From the NCBI GenBank assembly GCA_029204225.1, contig CM055108.1:18881779-18945778 (forward strand): a DNA stretch of 64,000 nucleotides, written 5' to 3'. The position numbers and the translations under genes were made by a program. Shown in pieces: positions 1-8,904 of this stretch (position 1 is the first letter of the stretch; each line of letters starts with the position of its first letter). The stretch is from Diphasiastrum complanatum. Its lineage: Eukaryota > Streptophyta > Lycopodiopsida > Lycopodiales > Lycopodiaceae. A model generated the notes under the pieces. It saw nothing but the letters and a program-made list of their open reading frames with translations. It ran no database searches and was not told the DNA's origin.

Positions 1-2775
1 AACAAGCATTATTTTTCTACTCTTCTATCTTGTAATGACTCTAAGAAGTCAATATACACTGCAAGTGATCAAGCATGCAAGATAGATGGCATAGGATCTA
101 TACCTCTTTGCTTAGGCACATTTAAAAGGATAGATCTAGATAATGTTTTGTATGTTCCTACCATTTCAAGAAACTTGCTTAGTGTAGGACAATCAATGGA
201 CAATGGACTAGATGTACATTTCAAGAATGGAGTTTGTTCCATCTTGAAAAATGATAAGTGCATAGCTAGTGGCATTAAGCAAGGTAGACTTTTCAAGTTG
301 GATGCTAATGTTGCAAGTGAAAGTGTGAACTTGGCTAGGGAGGAGCTAACTCAAGTGGAGCTTTGGCATAAGAGATTAGGCCATCCTAATCTTCAATCTA
401 TGGAGTCAATGGCAAGCAAGGAACTAGCTCTCGGCCTACCAAGAGCTTTCAAGAAGTGTGGAAAGATGTGTGAGGCATGTGGCCTTGCAAAGTCACACAA
501 GTTTTCTTACAAGAGATCTTCATCAAGATCTCTCTCTCCCTTGGATCTCATACATTCTGATGTACATAGTTTTTCACATGCAAGTAATGGAGGTGCCTTG
601 ATGTATGTAGCTTTTATAGATGATTGTACTAGATTCACATGGATTGAGTTACTATCAAAGAAAAGTCTTGTTTATGAAGCTTTCATTAAGTTCAAGTCTC
701 TAGTAGAGAAACAACTTAGTACTTCTATCAAAGCACTAAGATGTGATAATGGAGGAGAGTACACCTCCAATAAAATGAAAGACTTTTGTGAGATCAATGG
801 TATTAAGTTACAATACACTTGTTCCTACACCCCTCAACAAAATGGGGTAGCCGAGAGGAAAAATAGGAGTCTCTGTGAGTGTGCAAAGTCTTTGAGACTT
901 GATGCATCACTTCCCATCTCATTTTGGGGAGAAGCCATAACATGTGCAAATTATTTGTGTAATAGACTTCCTAGTAGTGTTATAGATGGGATCTCACCTT
1001 ATCAAGCCTTGTTTGATAAGAAACCCAATGTAAAAGATTTTAAGATCTTTGGATGTACTTGTTATGTACACATTCCTTTGGAGACTAGAAGGAAAGAAGA
1101 TGCTACTTCCTTCAAAGGAATCTTTGCTGGCTATGGAGAAAATAGCAAGGGATATAGGATATGTAATCCTACATCCAAGAAAGTAAAGGTAAGTAAGGAT
1201 GTACTTTTTGATGAGTCACAATTTGCTAAGAGCTTGTCAAATGGATCTAACCCATTGTGCATTGAAGATCTTGACAAATCCGAGGAGGATCTTGACAAAC
1301 CCGAAGAGGATCATGACAAACCCGAGGATGGAGATTTGGATCCGAGTCAAAAGGGGCCAAGAAGATCATCAAGGAGCAAGGCCGAGCCCTCAAGGCTTAC
1401 CTATGTGGACAAGGGAAAGCAAAAGGAAGACTCTACATCTTCTACCTCTTACTCTTTTTTAGCTACATTGCTTGAAGAACCATCATCTTTTGAAGAAGCA
1501 TATAAATCTAAAGTTTGGAGAGATGCAATGCAAGTAGAGTATGATGCATTAGAAGAGAATCATACTTGGAATCTTGTAAATCTTCCAAGAGGAAAGAAAC
1601 CACTTGCATGTAAGTGGATTTATAGAATTAAGTACAATCAAGATGGATCTATTAGTAAGTACAAAGCTAGGCTTGTTGCTAAGGGATTTCTTCAAATAAA
1701 AGGATTGGATTATGAAGAAACATTTGCACCTGTAGTTAAGCTTGTAACTATTAGATTAATCATTTGCATTGCTACTTTGTTCAAATGGGATCTCTACCAA
1801 ATGGATGTGACAAATGCCTTCTTGAATGGCTTCTTAGAAGAGGAAATCTACATGATGCAACTCGAGGGCTTCATCAAGGTTGGTGAGGAGCAAAAGGTGT
1901 GCTACTTAAGGAAGAGCCTATATGGCTTGAAGCAAGCACCTAGAGCTTGGTACTCTAGGTTGCATGATTTTCTCTATTCCCTTGGCTTTGTACTAAGTGC
2001 TTATGAACCTTCTTTATATTTCAAATGCAATGAAGGAAAGATCATCATTTTGGTTCTTTATGTTGATGACATCATTATGACAGAAAATGATGATGATGGC
2101 ATAGGCAAAGTAAAAGTTGACTTATCTAGTGAGTTCAAGATGGTAGATCTAGGCTTCCTAAAGTTTATACTTGGAATAGAAGTGTCTAGAAGTAGCAATT
2201 GTACTTTCATAAGTCAATCTAAGTATGCTACTTCCATTCTTGAAAGATTTGGTATGAAAGATTTTAAGGGGATTGACACCCCTATGGAGCATGTTGTGAA
2301 AGCAACTAATGAAGGTGATGAAGCATCCTTTGAGGACATCACCCTCTTTAGGAAGCTTAAAGGATCTCTAATCTATTTAACCATCACTAGACCTGACTTA
2401 AGTTTTTGTGTAAGCAAGTTGAGTCAAAGTATGCAAGCTCCTTTAGTTCATCATTGGAAAAGTGCCAAGAGAGTACTTAGATATGTTTCTAGTACTAGAT
2501 TTTTTGGCATACTTTATGAAGGATCTAACTTGCACTTCAGAGCCTACTCGGATTCAGATTTTGCAGGTGACAAGATGGATAGGAAGTCCATTAGTGCATT
2601 TGCAACATTTCTTTGTGGAGGAGTGATATCTTGGCTTTCCAAAAAGCAAGATACAATCTCACTATCTTCTTGTGAAGCCGAGTACAAGGCATTGACTTCA
2701 ACAACCAAAGAGCTCCTATGGCTAAGAAGACTCTTGATGGAACTACATGTGCTAGAGGTCGAGGAGATCCCTTAG
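1..2775 (+). CDS. Ty1/copia polyprotein, protease end to RNase H (5' end off window)
   Basis: One frame stays open from base 1 to a stop at 2773-2775, so the protein enters from the left edge. Reading along it: the end of the protease region with LYVP (about 148-162), the GAG-pre-integrase motif HKRLGHPN (about 364-387), the integrase core with the DDE residues in IHSDVHS (about 550), RCDNGGEY (about 740) and NGVAERKN (about 841), then a charged linker with repeated DLDKPEE units (1268-1340). The reverse transcriptase follows, with CKWIYRIK (about 1610) and catalytic LYVDDI (about 2056), then RNase H with YSDSDFAGD (about 2545) and SLSSCEAEY. The frame stops soon after LLMELHVLEVEEIP, where copia proteins normally continue with about 80 more residues (LCDN, HARSKHIE and ADIFTKP motifs). 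The RNase H is therefore truncated and the element is probably dead although over 900 codons are intact. Gag is outside the window. Confidence 0.93.
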   Translation, partial: NKHYFSTLLSCNDSKKSIYTASDQACKIDGIGSIPLCLGTFKRIDLDNVLYVPTISRNLLSVGQSMDNGLDVHFKNGVCSILKNDKCIASGIKQGRLFKLDANVASESVNLAREELTQVELWHKRLGHPNLQSMESMASKELALGLPRAFKKCGKMCEACGLAKSHKFSYKRSSSRSLSPLDLIHSDVHSFSHASNGGALMYVAFIDDCTRFTWIELLSKKSLVYEAFIKFKSLVEKQLSTSIKALRCDNGGEYTSNKMKDFCEINGIKLQYTCSYTPQQNGVAERKNRSLCECAKSLRLDASLPISFWGEAITCANYLCNRLPSSVIDGISPYQALFDKKPNVKDFKIFGCTCYVHIPLETRRKEDATSFKGIFAGYGENSKGYRICNPTSKKVKVSKDVLFDESQFAKSLSNGSNPLCIEDLDKSEEDLDKPEEDHDKPEDGDLDPSQKGPRRSSRSKAEPSRLTYVDKGKQKEDSTSSTSYSFLATLLEEPSSFEEAYKSKVWRDAMQVEYDALEENHTWNLVNLPRGKKPLACKWIYRIKYNQDGSISKYKARLVAKGFLQIKGLDYEETFAPVVKLVTIRLIICIATLFKWDLYQMDVTNAFLNGFLEEEIYMMQLEGFIKVGEEQKVCYLRKSLYGLKQAPRAWYSRLHDFLYSLGFVLSAYEPSLYFKCNEGKIIILVLYVDDIIMTENDDDGIGKVKVDLSSEFKMVDLGFLKFILGIEVSRSSNCTFISQSKYATSILERFGMKDFKGIDTPMEHVVKATNEGDEASFEDITLFRKLKGSLIYLTITRPDLSFCVSKLSQSMQAPLVHHWKSAKRVLRYVSSTRFFGILYEGSNLHFRAYSDSDFAGDKMDRKSISAFATFLCGGVISWLSKKQDTISLSSCEAEYKALTSTTKELLWLRRLLMELHVLEVEEIP

Positions 2776-3480
2776 GATGTACTTTTCATGTTTGTATATA
2801 TCCAAATTGATTTTGTATCATTCTAGTTAGTGTGAACATGAAATGACTAGTTTTTTAGTCAAGTTGAGTAGTCACCTACAAATTAGCTTTTCCTTGCATG
2901 TACATGAGTAAATGCTCCCACATGGCAAGTGGATGTTCACACGTGTGTATAGAGTACTAGAAGATAAGAGTTGACCATTTTCCTTATATCCTATTTTGTA
3001 GGGAATATTCCTATATTCTAGGAGACTAGCTTTTTGGATTTTAGTCATATTCTAGAAGGTCAACTATTGGATAAGGATCAAGGATGGATCAAATGGATAG
3101 ATCTGAGTGATGTGGCACTCTTCACACGTGTGAAGGCCTGCTGGACTGTACCAAACTCATGGATGTACTTGATCCATAAAAGGATCATCATTTTGCTAAG
3201 AAGATTGATGAGACTTTTGCACTCTACACTTTTGTGAGGTTTCTAGGCATTTGTCTTGTGATTTTTATGTATGATTGCTATCTAGCATCATTGTACTTGT
3301 TGTTTCAGGTGCAGGCCATACAGTGAACAGTACTCCACACGTGTGAGGCCGCTCTCACTAAAAAATGATGTGTTGATCCATTGCTCTTGTTTAAATCCAA
3401 GTGTAGTGAATCTAGATCAAGATCTAATGTGTAGAACTTGATAGATTCGTTGATTAGGCAACCAATAACTCTCTATGATT
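2776..3480 (+). mobile_element. Probable LTR remnant of a copia family with CACACGTGTG palindromes
   Basis: No coding sequence is seen. The stretch follows directly on the truncated copia frame. It holds three copies of a palindrome centred on CACGTG (2940-2945, 3125-3130, 3338-3343), the middle one inside TTCACACGTGTGAAG. Its start (ATGTACTTTTCATGT) reappears as the reverse complement near 54240-54262. Its far end resembles, reversed, the AT-rich DNA at 47219-47400, which also has a TTCACACGTGTG palindrome. I infer it is the LTR of the same family as the older LTR around 47.2-54.4 kb. Exact ends could not be set. Confidence 0.5.
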
Positions 3481-3519
3481 GTAAAGAACAATCATTATTG
3501 TCCTAAAAACTGTAAAATT

Positions 3520-4254
3520 TATCAAGGTTTGCATACTCCCATGATACATAGAACAATACTGAACAAGGCCAATTGTCCGCAGACTCTCGAGGAAGAGGAA
3601 TGAATGGCCAAAAGACCCTATCATAGGTTGATTGGATCATTGTTATATCTAGCAGACAACACCAGACCTGATATAGCATTTGCAGTATACAGGCTGAGCC
3701 AATATAATCAAAAGCCAGGATCATTGCATTGGAAGTTGGCAAAGAGAGTACTACAATATCTCCATGAAACAAAAGACTATGGACTCTGTTATTCGAAGGA
3801 AGCTGGATTTCACATTGAATCTTACAGTGACGCAGGCTGGGCATCCATGAAGGTTGATAGCAAAAGTATTTCAGGAGGTTGTACTCTAGCATCTGGCTCA
3901 GCCATACTCTGGATTAGCAAGAAGCAAACAGTAGTAGCTCAATCTTTCTATGAAGCGGAATATGTAGCAGTAGCCAAGATGGCAAACAAGCTTATCTGGA
4001 TTAAACAGATATTGGAAAGATTTGATAAATCTAGTTCTGAACCTTATGTCTTGTTAATGGATATTACTTCAGCAATCTATCTTATGAAAGATCATGTATT
4101 TCACTTAAAAACGAAGCACATAGCTATCAAGTATTATGTGATTCGGGACTTAGTCGAGAAGAAGATACTGAAGACAGTCTTCATACCCACAAAGGAAATG
4201 ACAGCTGATATCTTTACAAAGCCACTGAGTAAAGCTTTGTTCGAGAAGCAGTGA
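3520..4254 (+). pseudogene. Ty1/copia reverse transcriptase/RNase H C-terminal fragment
   Basis: The frame begins inside the palm/thumb part of a copia reverse transcriptase (LNKANCPQTLEEEE, about 3557-3600), is broken by a TGA at 3601-3603, and continues as a 216-codon frame with RPDIAFAVYRLSQ, the RNase H motif YSDAGWAS, KKQTVVAQS and a near-complete C-terminus ending ADIFTKPLSKALFEKQ. The 5' two thirds of the element are missing. A purine tract (GAGAGGGAGA, 4286-4295) lies 30 bp downstream, followed by what looks like an LTR, so this is the genuine 3' end of an element. It is a different family from the frame at 1-2775. Confidence 0.85.
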
Positions 4255-4295
4255 AGAAGATTGCGGTTAATCCAATTACCACTTTGAGAGGGAGA

Positions 4296-5130
4296 TGTAG
4301 AACAACTGAACAGACATATCTTGATTCTACCAACAAAGCGTGCAATTTACTTGACAAAGGATGAGAAAGAAACGAACGCGAACTATAAATATATCTATTA
4401 AAGACTCACGAAGGATTCACGAAATTTGTCTTGCAGTCAAGTCAGAAGATTCGCAAAAGGTTTGCGAAACAGTTTCTTGTAGAAGCATGGCTTTCTTGTT
4501 GAAGCTCAAAAGATTCGCGAACAAAATCTTGTCGTGAAATTTTTCTGTTTCTTGTTCAAGCCCCAAATGTCACGAAATTGTCACGAACAGTTCACGAAAT
4601 CTTATGGACTGTTCTCCAAGCTCACATGTCGCGAAACTATCTCGAATAGTTCGTGAAATATTCTAGATTTCTTCTTTAAGCTCAAGGATTGTCATCTGTC
4701 GCGAACAATTCATGAATGACAAAAATATCGTGAAGAGACTAGTGTCGCAAACAATTTGCGAAACACAAAGCTGAGACGAAGAGATGGACTGTCGCAAATA
4801 ATTCGCGAACAGAATTTATTTGAGCCTGGAAACGGAGCATCTATTTGAATATCAACCATCGTAAACGGTTAGATATCTACTGTTACAGCATTGAAAGGCC
4901 AAAAGACCTGTAAATAAAAGGCCAAAGGACCTATAGCAATATAAATACATGTGCACTACTCGTTGTAAAAAAACTCACTCAATCATAGACACAACAGCGA
5001 GATAAGACAACAAGAGATGTATATTGATGAATCAAATTCAGAGTTAGAAAAATTCATTTTTGATCAATAGTTTCTTATTGTCTAAATAGTCTTAAGTTGT
5101 CTCTTACTTCCGCATATAATTTTTGCACGC
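4296..5130 (+). mobile_element. 3' LTR-like region with TTCGCGAA-type repeats
   Basis: The region begins TGTAGAAC immediately after the purine tract that ends the copia fragment, the expected place for a 3' LTR. From 4370 to 4830 it is filled with short palindromic words related to TTCGCGAA, many in the C-to-T decayed forms TTCGTGAA and TTCACGAA. A TATA-like TATAAAT at about 4940 could be the LTR promoter. The 3' boundary is not certain; I see no second copy in the window to fix it. From 5130 to 5760 I see no gene. Confidence 0.5.
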
Positions 5131-5770
5131 ATATTCAATCAGAACAAATACTGTTCTATTAGTACATAGATCAAAAAAAAATGTGATTGAAGACACTAAT
5201 ATCACTTTGATTTATTCAAACTTGCATCATGTTCTCTATGGAAGAATAATTACTATTTTTCCTACATTGCTAGAACTAGACATGTGGGAACTAGCTCTCT
5301 TGAGATTGGAAGGTCTGCACGTCGCAACACAGGAAAGCGAGCAGAGAATCCTCGGTGCATGTAACTATGTCTGTCGTACTCAGACCGACTTTGATAGTTC
5401 AAAGTTTGTCCTACTTGATCATAGATTGACAATGTAAAATCAAGAGTTTTTGATGATCTAAGGTAGATGTGAGCCTTCCTTGGAATGTCTCATCAGGTTG
5501 GGTACCCTACCCACCTTCATTTGAATGCCAATAACTCTCTTGAGACAACTCCTTTTCGCTTGAGATCAATTGACTCACAAACTAGCCTCATAGCTTTCCA
5601 ACAAGCAATCATACACTAGATTTGGATCTACCTTGGAGAAACACCAACCATTCAAAGTTAGGTGATCTCACACATGTCTGAGCATAGCAATCCGTACAGT
5701 ACTCAGGCTGGACCAAATCAATGTAATTTTCATCAAGCTTGATGCATGCAATCTATCCTAAGGCTATCTT

Positions 5771-6475
5771 TGATACCATGTTGTCGCAGAAGCTTTTTCA
5801 TTTCGTGTTCGTCCTCTCTCTTCTGATTCGCGAACAATTTTCTATCTTTGAATTTTCTTTTCATGCGGAAGCTCTTACGGGATCCCAGCACTCGACTATG
5901 CATCACAGAACATATTTTATTCTAGCAATCAAGAGACACAGTACAAGGCCAAGAGATACACAAAATAGAACGACTATATTGTCAGTTTGGTTTTAGAGCG
6001 AGATCATCAGTGTCTCGCTCGTTGGCGGGTTGACTCTCTGCTCTTTCGCTGTGTTCTGCTCGTTGGCAGACTTTCATGCACAACTATGGTATTCTTGCTT
6101 TCTTACTCTATTCGCTACGTCTCTCTCTGTTTCTTATAGATCTTTGTAAAATTCTCATCACTTTTTTTTTTCTCTTTTTTTGATTATGATCCAGAGAGGA
6201 TCGTTTATACCTCCACTGTGTGGAGTTTACAAGATAGCTAAACGTAGAATCACAAGACTAGTTAACGCTAATCAACTAGTTAGTTAGTCACCATCGTTGC
6301 TATTCATTTCAGCTGGGCGTGAAGCCCGTTGAGCTGCCAGCTGGCAGCACGAAAGATTTCTCTTCGTGTGTTTTTGTTCTTTTCATTTCTTTTTGTGATT
6401 TTCGTTTTGCGTCCATTTTGCACTTTGTGGTCCTAGAGGTGTGTTCACGATTCGCGATAATCATCTATGAACGTC
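5771..6475 (-). mobile_element. Copia LTR fragment (minus orientation) with PBS
   Basis: Read on the minus strand this matches the LTR at 25795-26611 over several hundred bases, including shared words around AACTAGTTAACGCTAATCAA and the CAGCTGGGCGTGAAG block. On the plus strand it starts TGTTGTCGCAG, directly preceded by CTTTGATACCA (about 5760-5770), the reverse of a TGGTATCAAAG primer-binding site for initiator tRNA-Met. That makes this the 5' LTR of a minus-strand copia whose interior to the left has been lost. At about 6475 the LTR breaks into copia coding sequence. Confidence 0.6.
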
Positions 6476-6479
6476 AGAA

Positions 6480-7130
6480 AGTATCTGAACCTGAGAGCGA
6501 ATCCATCTTCATCGGTCCACAGACATCATAGTGGATGAGCTCAAGAACTTCCTTGGCTCTCCTTCTCTCATGCGTGAATGGATTTTAATGTTGCTTGCCT
6601 TTCTGACAAGCTTCGTAGAACTCAGTTTTGGGCCTTGAAATCTTGAGACCTATGACAATGTCTTTTCTGCTCATGTCGTACAGGCTCCACATGTTCAGAT
6701 GATACATTCTCCTATACCAGAGCTGATCTTCATTTTCTGAAGCATTTAGTATGCTTTCAGAGTTGCTGATTATTTTAGCCTAGTAGAGGTTTCCTTCTCT
6801 GTATCCGACCGTCAGCAACTTGTTTGTCGTCTGCTCGATCATACGGCAAGTGTTGTCGTCGAACAAAACTCGAATGCCTAGGTCTGCCATCTTGGAGACA
6901 GATAGCATATCTTTTCTGAGTGAGGGCACATAAAGTGCTCCTGGTAGCTCCGCTTGGCTTGACAGTGTTTGCAGCTGTAGAGTGTCGATGCCTTTGACAT
7001 CGTTTTTGCTCCAATCCCCTAGAATCACTGCTCTGTTGTTTTCGAGTTCGCGAAAGTTGATCAAGGTCTTCTTGTTGCAGGTTATGTGTGATGGTGCTCC
7101 TGAATCGATGACCACATCATAGTCGTGTTC
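6480..7130 (-). pseudogene. Copia protease/integrase-N fragment inside broken LTR
   Basis: Minus-strand frames encode the copia protease with VIDSGAPSHITCNKK (active-site D-S-G) and ALYVPSLRKDMLSVSKMA (6780-7115), then GAG-pre-integrase and the start of integrase down to about 6480 in broken frames. The left part is the reverse complement of 22100-22280, so it belongs to the same family as the plus-strand copia at 21.9-26.6 kb. It is sandwiched between two partial copies of that family's LTR, which indicates rearrangement or nested insertion rather than an ordered element. Confidence 0.75.
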
Positions 7131-7184
7131 TAAGTAGCTTGTTGAAGCTTCATCGAGTATCGTGAAAGCTTCATCTTGTTAGTT

Positions 7185-7417
7185 AGTCTATGTCGTTTCT
7201 ATTCGTTTCAGCTGGGCGTGAAGCCCATTGAGCTGCCCGTTTTGCATCCATTTTGCGCTCTGTGGTCCTGGAGGTGTGTTCACAATTCGCAATTGATTCG
7301 GGAATCGTTCGTGCTTCGAGTCAAAGACACGTTGACTGTCGTGAATTGTTATCGTTCGACCTTCGTGTCTTGTTCGTGTTGCGACAAAGTTGCAGGAGTT
7401 CACCATTTCTACCACAT
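7185..7417 (-). mobile_element. Second partial copy of the same copia LTR (U3 end)
   Basis: This repeats the CAGCTGGGCGTGAAG and GTGGTCCTGGAGGTGTGTTC blocks seen at 6310-6450 and runs on to GTTGCAGGAGTTCACC, the reverse complement of the start of the LTR at 25795 (GTCAGAAATGGTGAACTCC). It is the beginning of the LTR in minus orientation. A CACGTG palindrome inside TTCACACGTGTGAAG lies just beyond it (7430-7435). Confidence 0.6.
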
Positions 7418-7719
7418 TTCACCTTTTCACACGTGTGAAGACTTCCGAAATGATGTGATTGATCTTCTAATGTGTGTGTGACTGCACTTGAATCTATCTC
7501 TTGATTGATGCAAGCAATCTAGCGCTAGACAATCTCAAGGCAAGAGCACACAAGCATGCATTCACAATCCAAAACTATCACATAGTATGAGAACACTTGA
7601 TGAAAAAACGTGTTGCTCTTGGGTACAGAGGCATTTGCTCTCAAGTAGAGAGAGAACATAAAAAAATTTCTAAGTGTTGGAGCTACACTCTCATCAAAGA
7701 ACTAAGTGTCAATACAAGA

Positions 7720-7889
<170 letters not shown>

Positions 7890-8099
7890 ACATAGAGTGG
7901 ATAGGTGGAACGTGTGTATATATGTTGACGGGCAATGGCGACCGATCTAGGCGATGGCCGATGATTTGGAAATGTAGTACCTCGTTGACGAGTGATGATT
8001 TGGCGATGATTAGGAAATTTAGTATGTGCCAACGTGTCACATTGTTCAGGAGGGGAGGCATTTTTTGGGAGGGGGAGGGGAGTGTCGCATTTTTCTGGA

Positions 8100-8560
8100 G
8101 GGGGTGGGGCCAATGTCATGAAAACTTTGCAAAATTTCCCTAAAGGTTTTGCGAAAATACCTCAAAACGCAAAAATACCTTGAACCTTTAGGGGATTTTC
8201 GCGATATTTCAAGAAGGCTTCAGTTATTTTCACGACACTGACCCTCGAAAAAAAATGCGACACTTGAGGGGGGGAGGGCCAATGTCGCGAAAATTACGCA
8301 AAATCTCCCTGAATTTCTGCAAAAATTTCATGAAAATTACTAAAGGCTTCAGAAGAATTTCGCGATATCCCGATGGCTTCGCGAAAATATCTCGAAACTC
8401 GAAAATGCCTCGAAATAATTTTCTGGAGGGGGGGTTTGAATAATTTCGCAATATTGGCCCTCAAAGAATGCAACATTGACCCTAGAAAAAATGCGACACT
8501 GGCCTCGTTCGCGAAAATACCTCAAAAATCCTACAAAAATTTCGAAAATATCTCGAAAAA
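8100..8560. repeat. Degenerate CGAAAATACCTC-type repeat region
   Basis: Imperfect repeats of words such as GCGAAAATACCTC and GGGCCAATGTCGCGAAAA alternate with G-runs (8267-8278, 8427-8433). A block around AATGCGACA with G/C-rich flanks appears at least three times (about 8085, 8257, 8490). Short frames crossing it are products of the repeats. It merges into the regular minisatellite that follows. Confidence 0.6.
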
Positions 8561-8870
8561 CACCCTGAAAATATCTCGAAAATGGCCCAAAAATACCTCA
8601 AAAATGGCCTGAAAATACCTCAAAAATGGCCCGAAAATACCTCAAAAATAGGCCGAAAAGACCTGGCAAATATCTCGGAAAAGGCCCAAAATACCTCGAA
8701 CAAGGCCCGAAAATACCTCGAAAATACCTCGAAAAAGGCCCAAAAATACCTCAAGAATGGCCCAAAAATACCTCAAAAATGGCCTGAAAATTCCTCAAAA
8801 ATAGCCCAAAAATGGCCCGAAAAGACCTCAAAAATAGCTCAAAAATACCCCGAAAAATACCTCGAAAGTG
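8560..8870. repeat. 22-bp minisatellite (CCTCAAAAATGGCC-type unit)
   Basis: About 14 imperfect tandem units of roughly 22 bp, consensus near CCTCAAAAATGGCCCGAAAA plus two bases. Because 22 is not a multiple of three, an open frame through it cycles through all three phases and yields a 22-residue protein repeat (KYLKNG..., then IPQKWPEN...). That explains the 111-codon frame at 8582-8917. I see no start context or homology that would make it a gene. A GTGTCGA repeat and a TA run follow at 8868-8904. Confidence 0.85.
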
Positions 8871-8904
8871 TCGAGTGTCGAGTGTTGAGTGTATATATAT
8901 ATAT

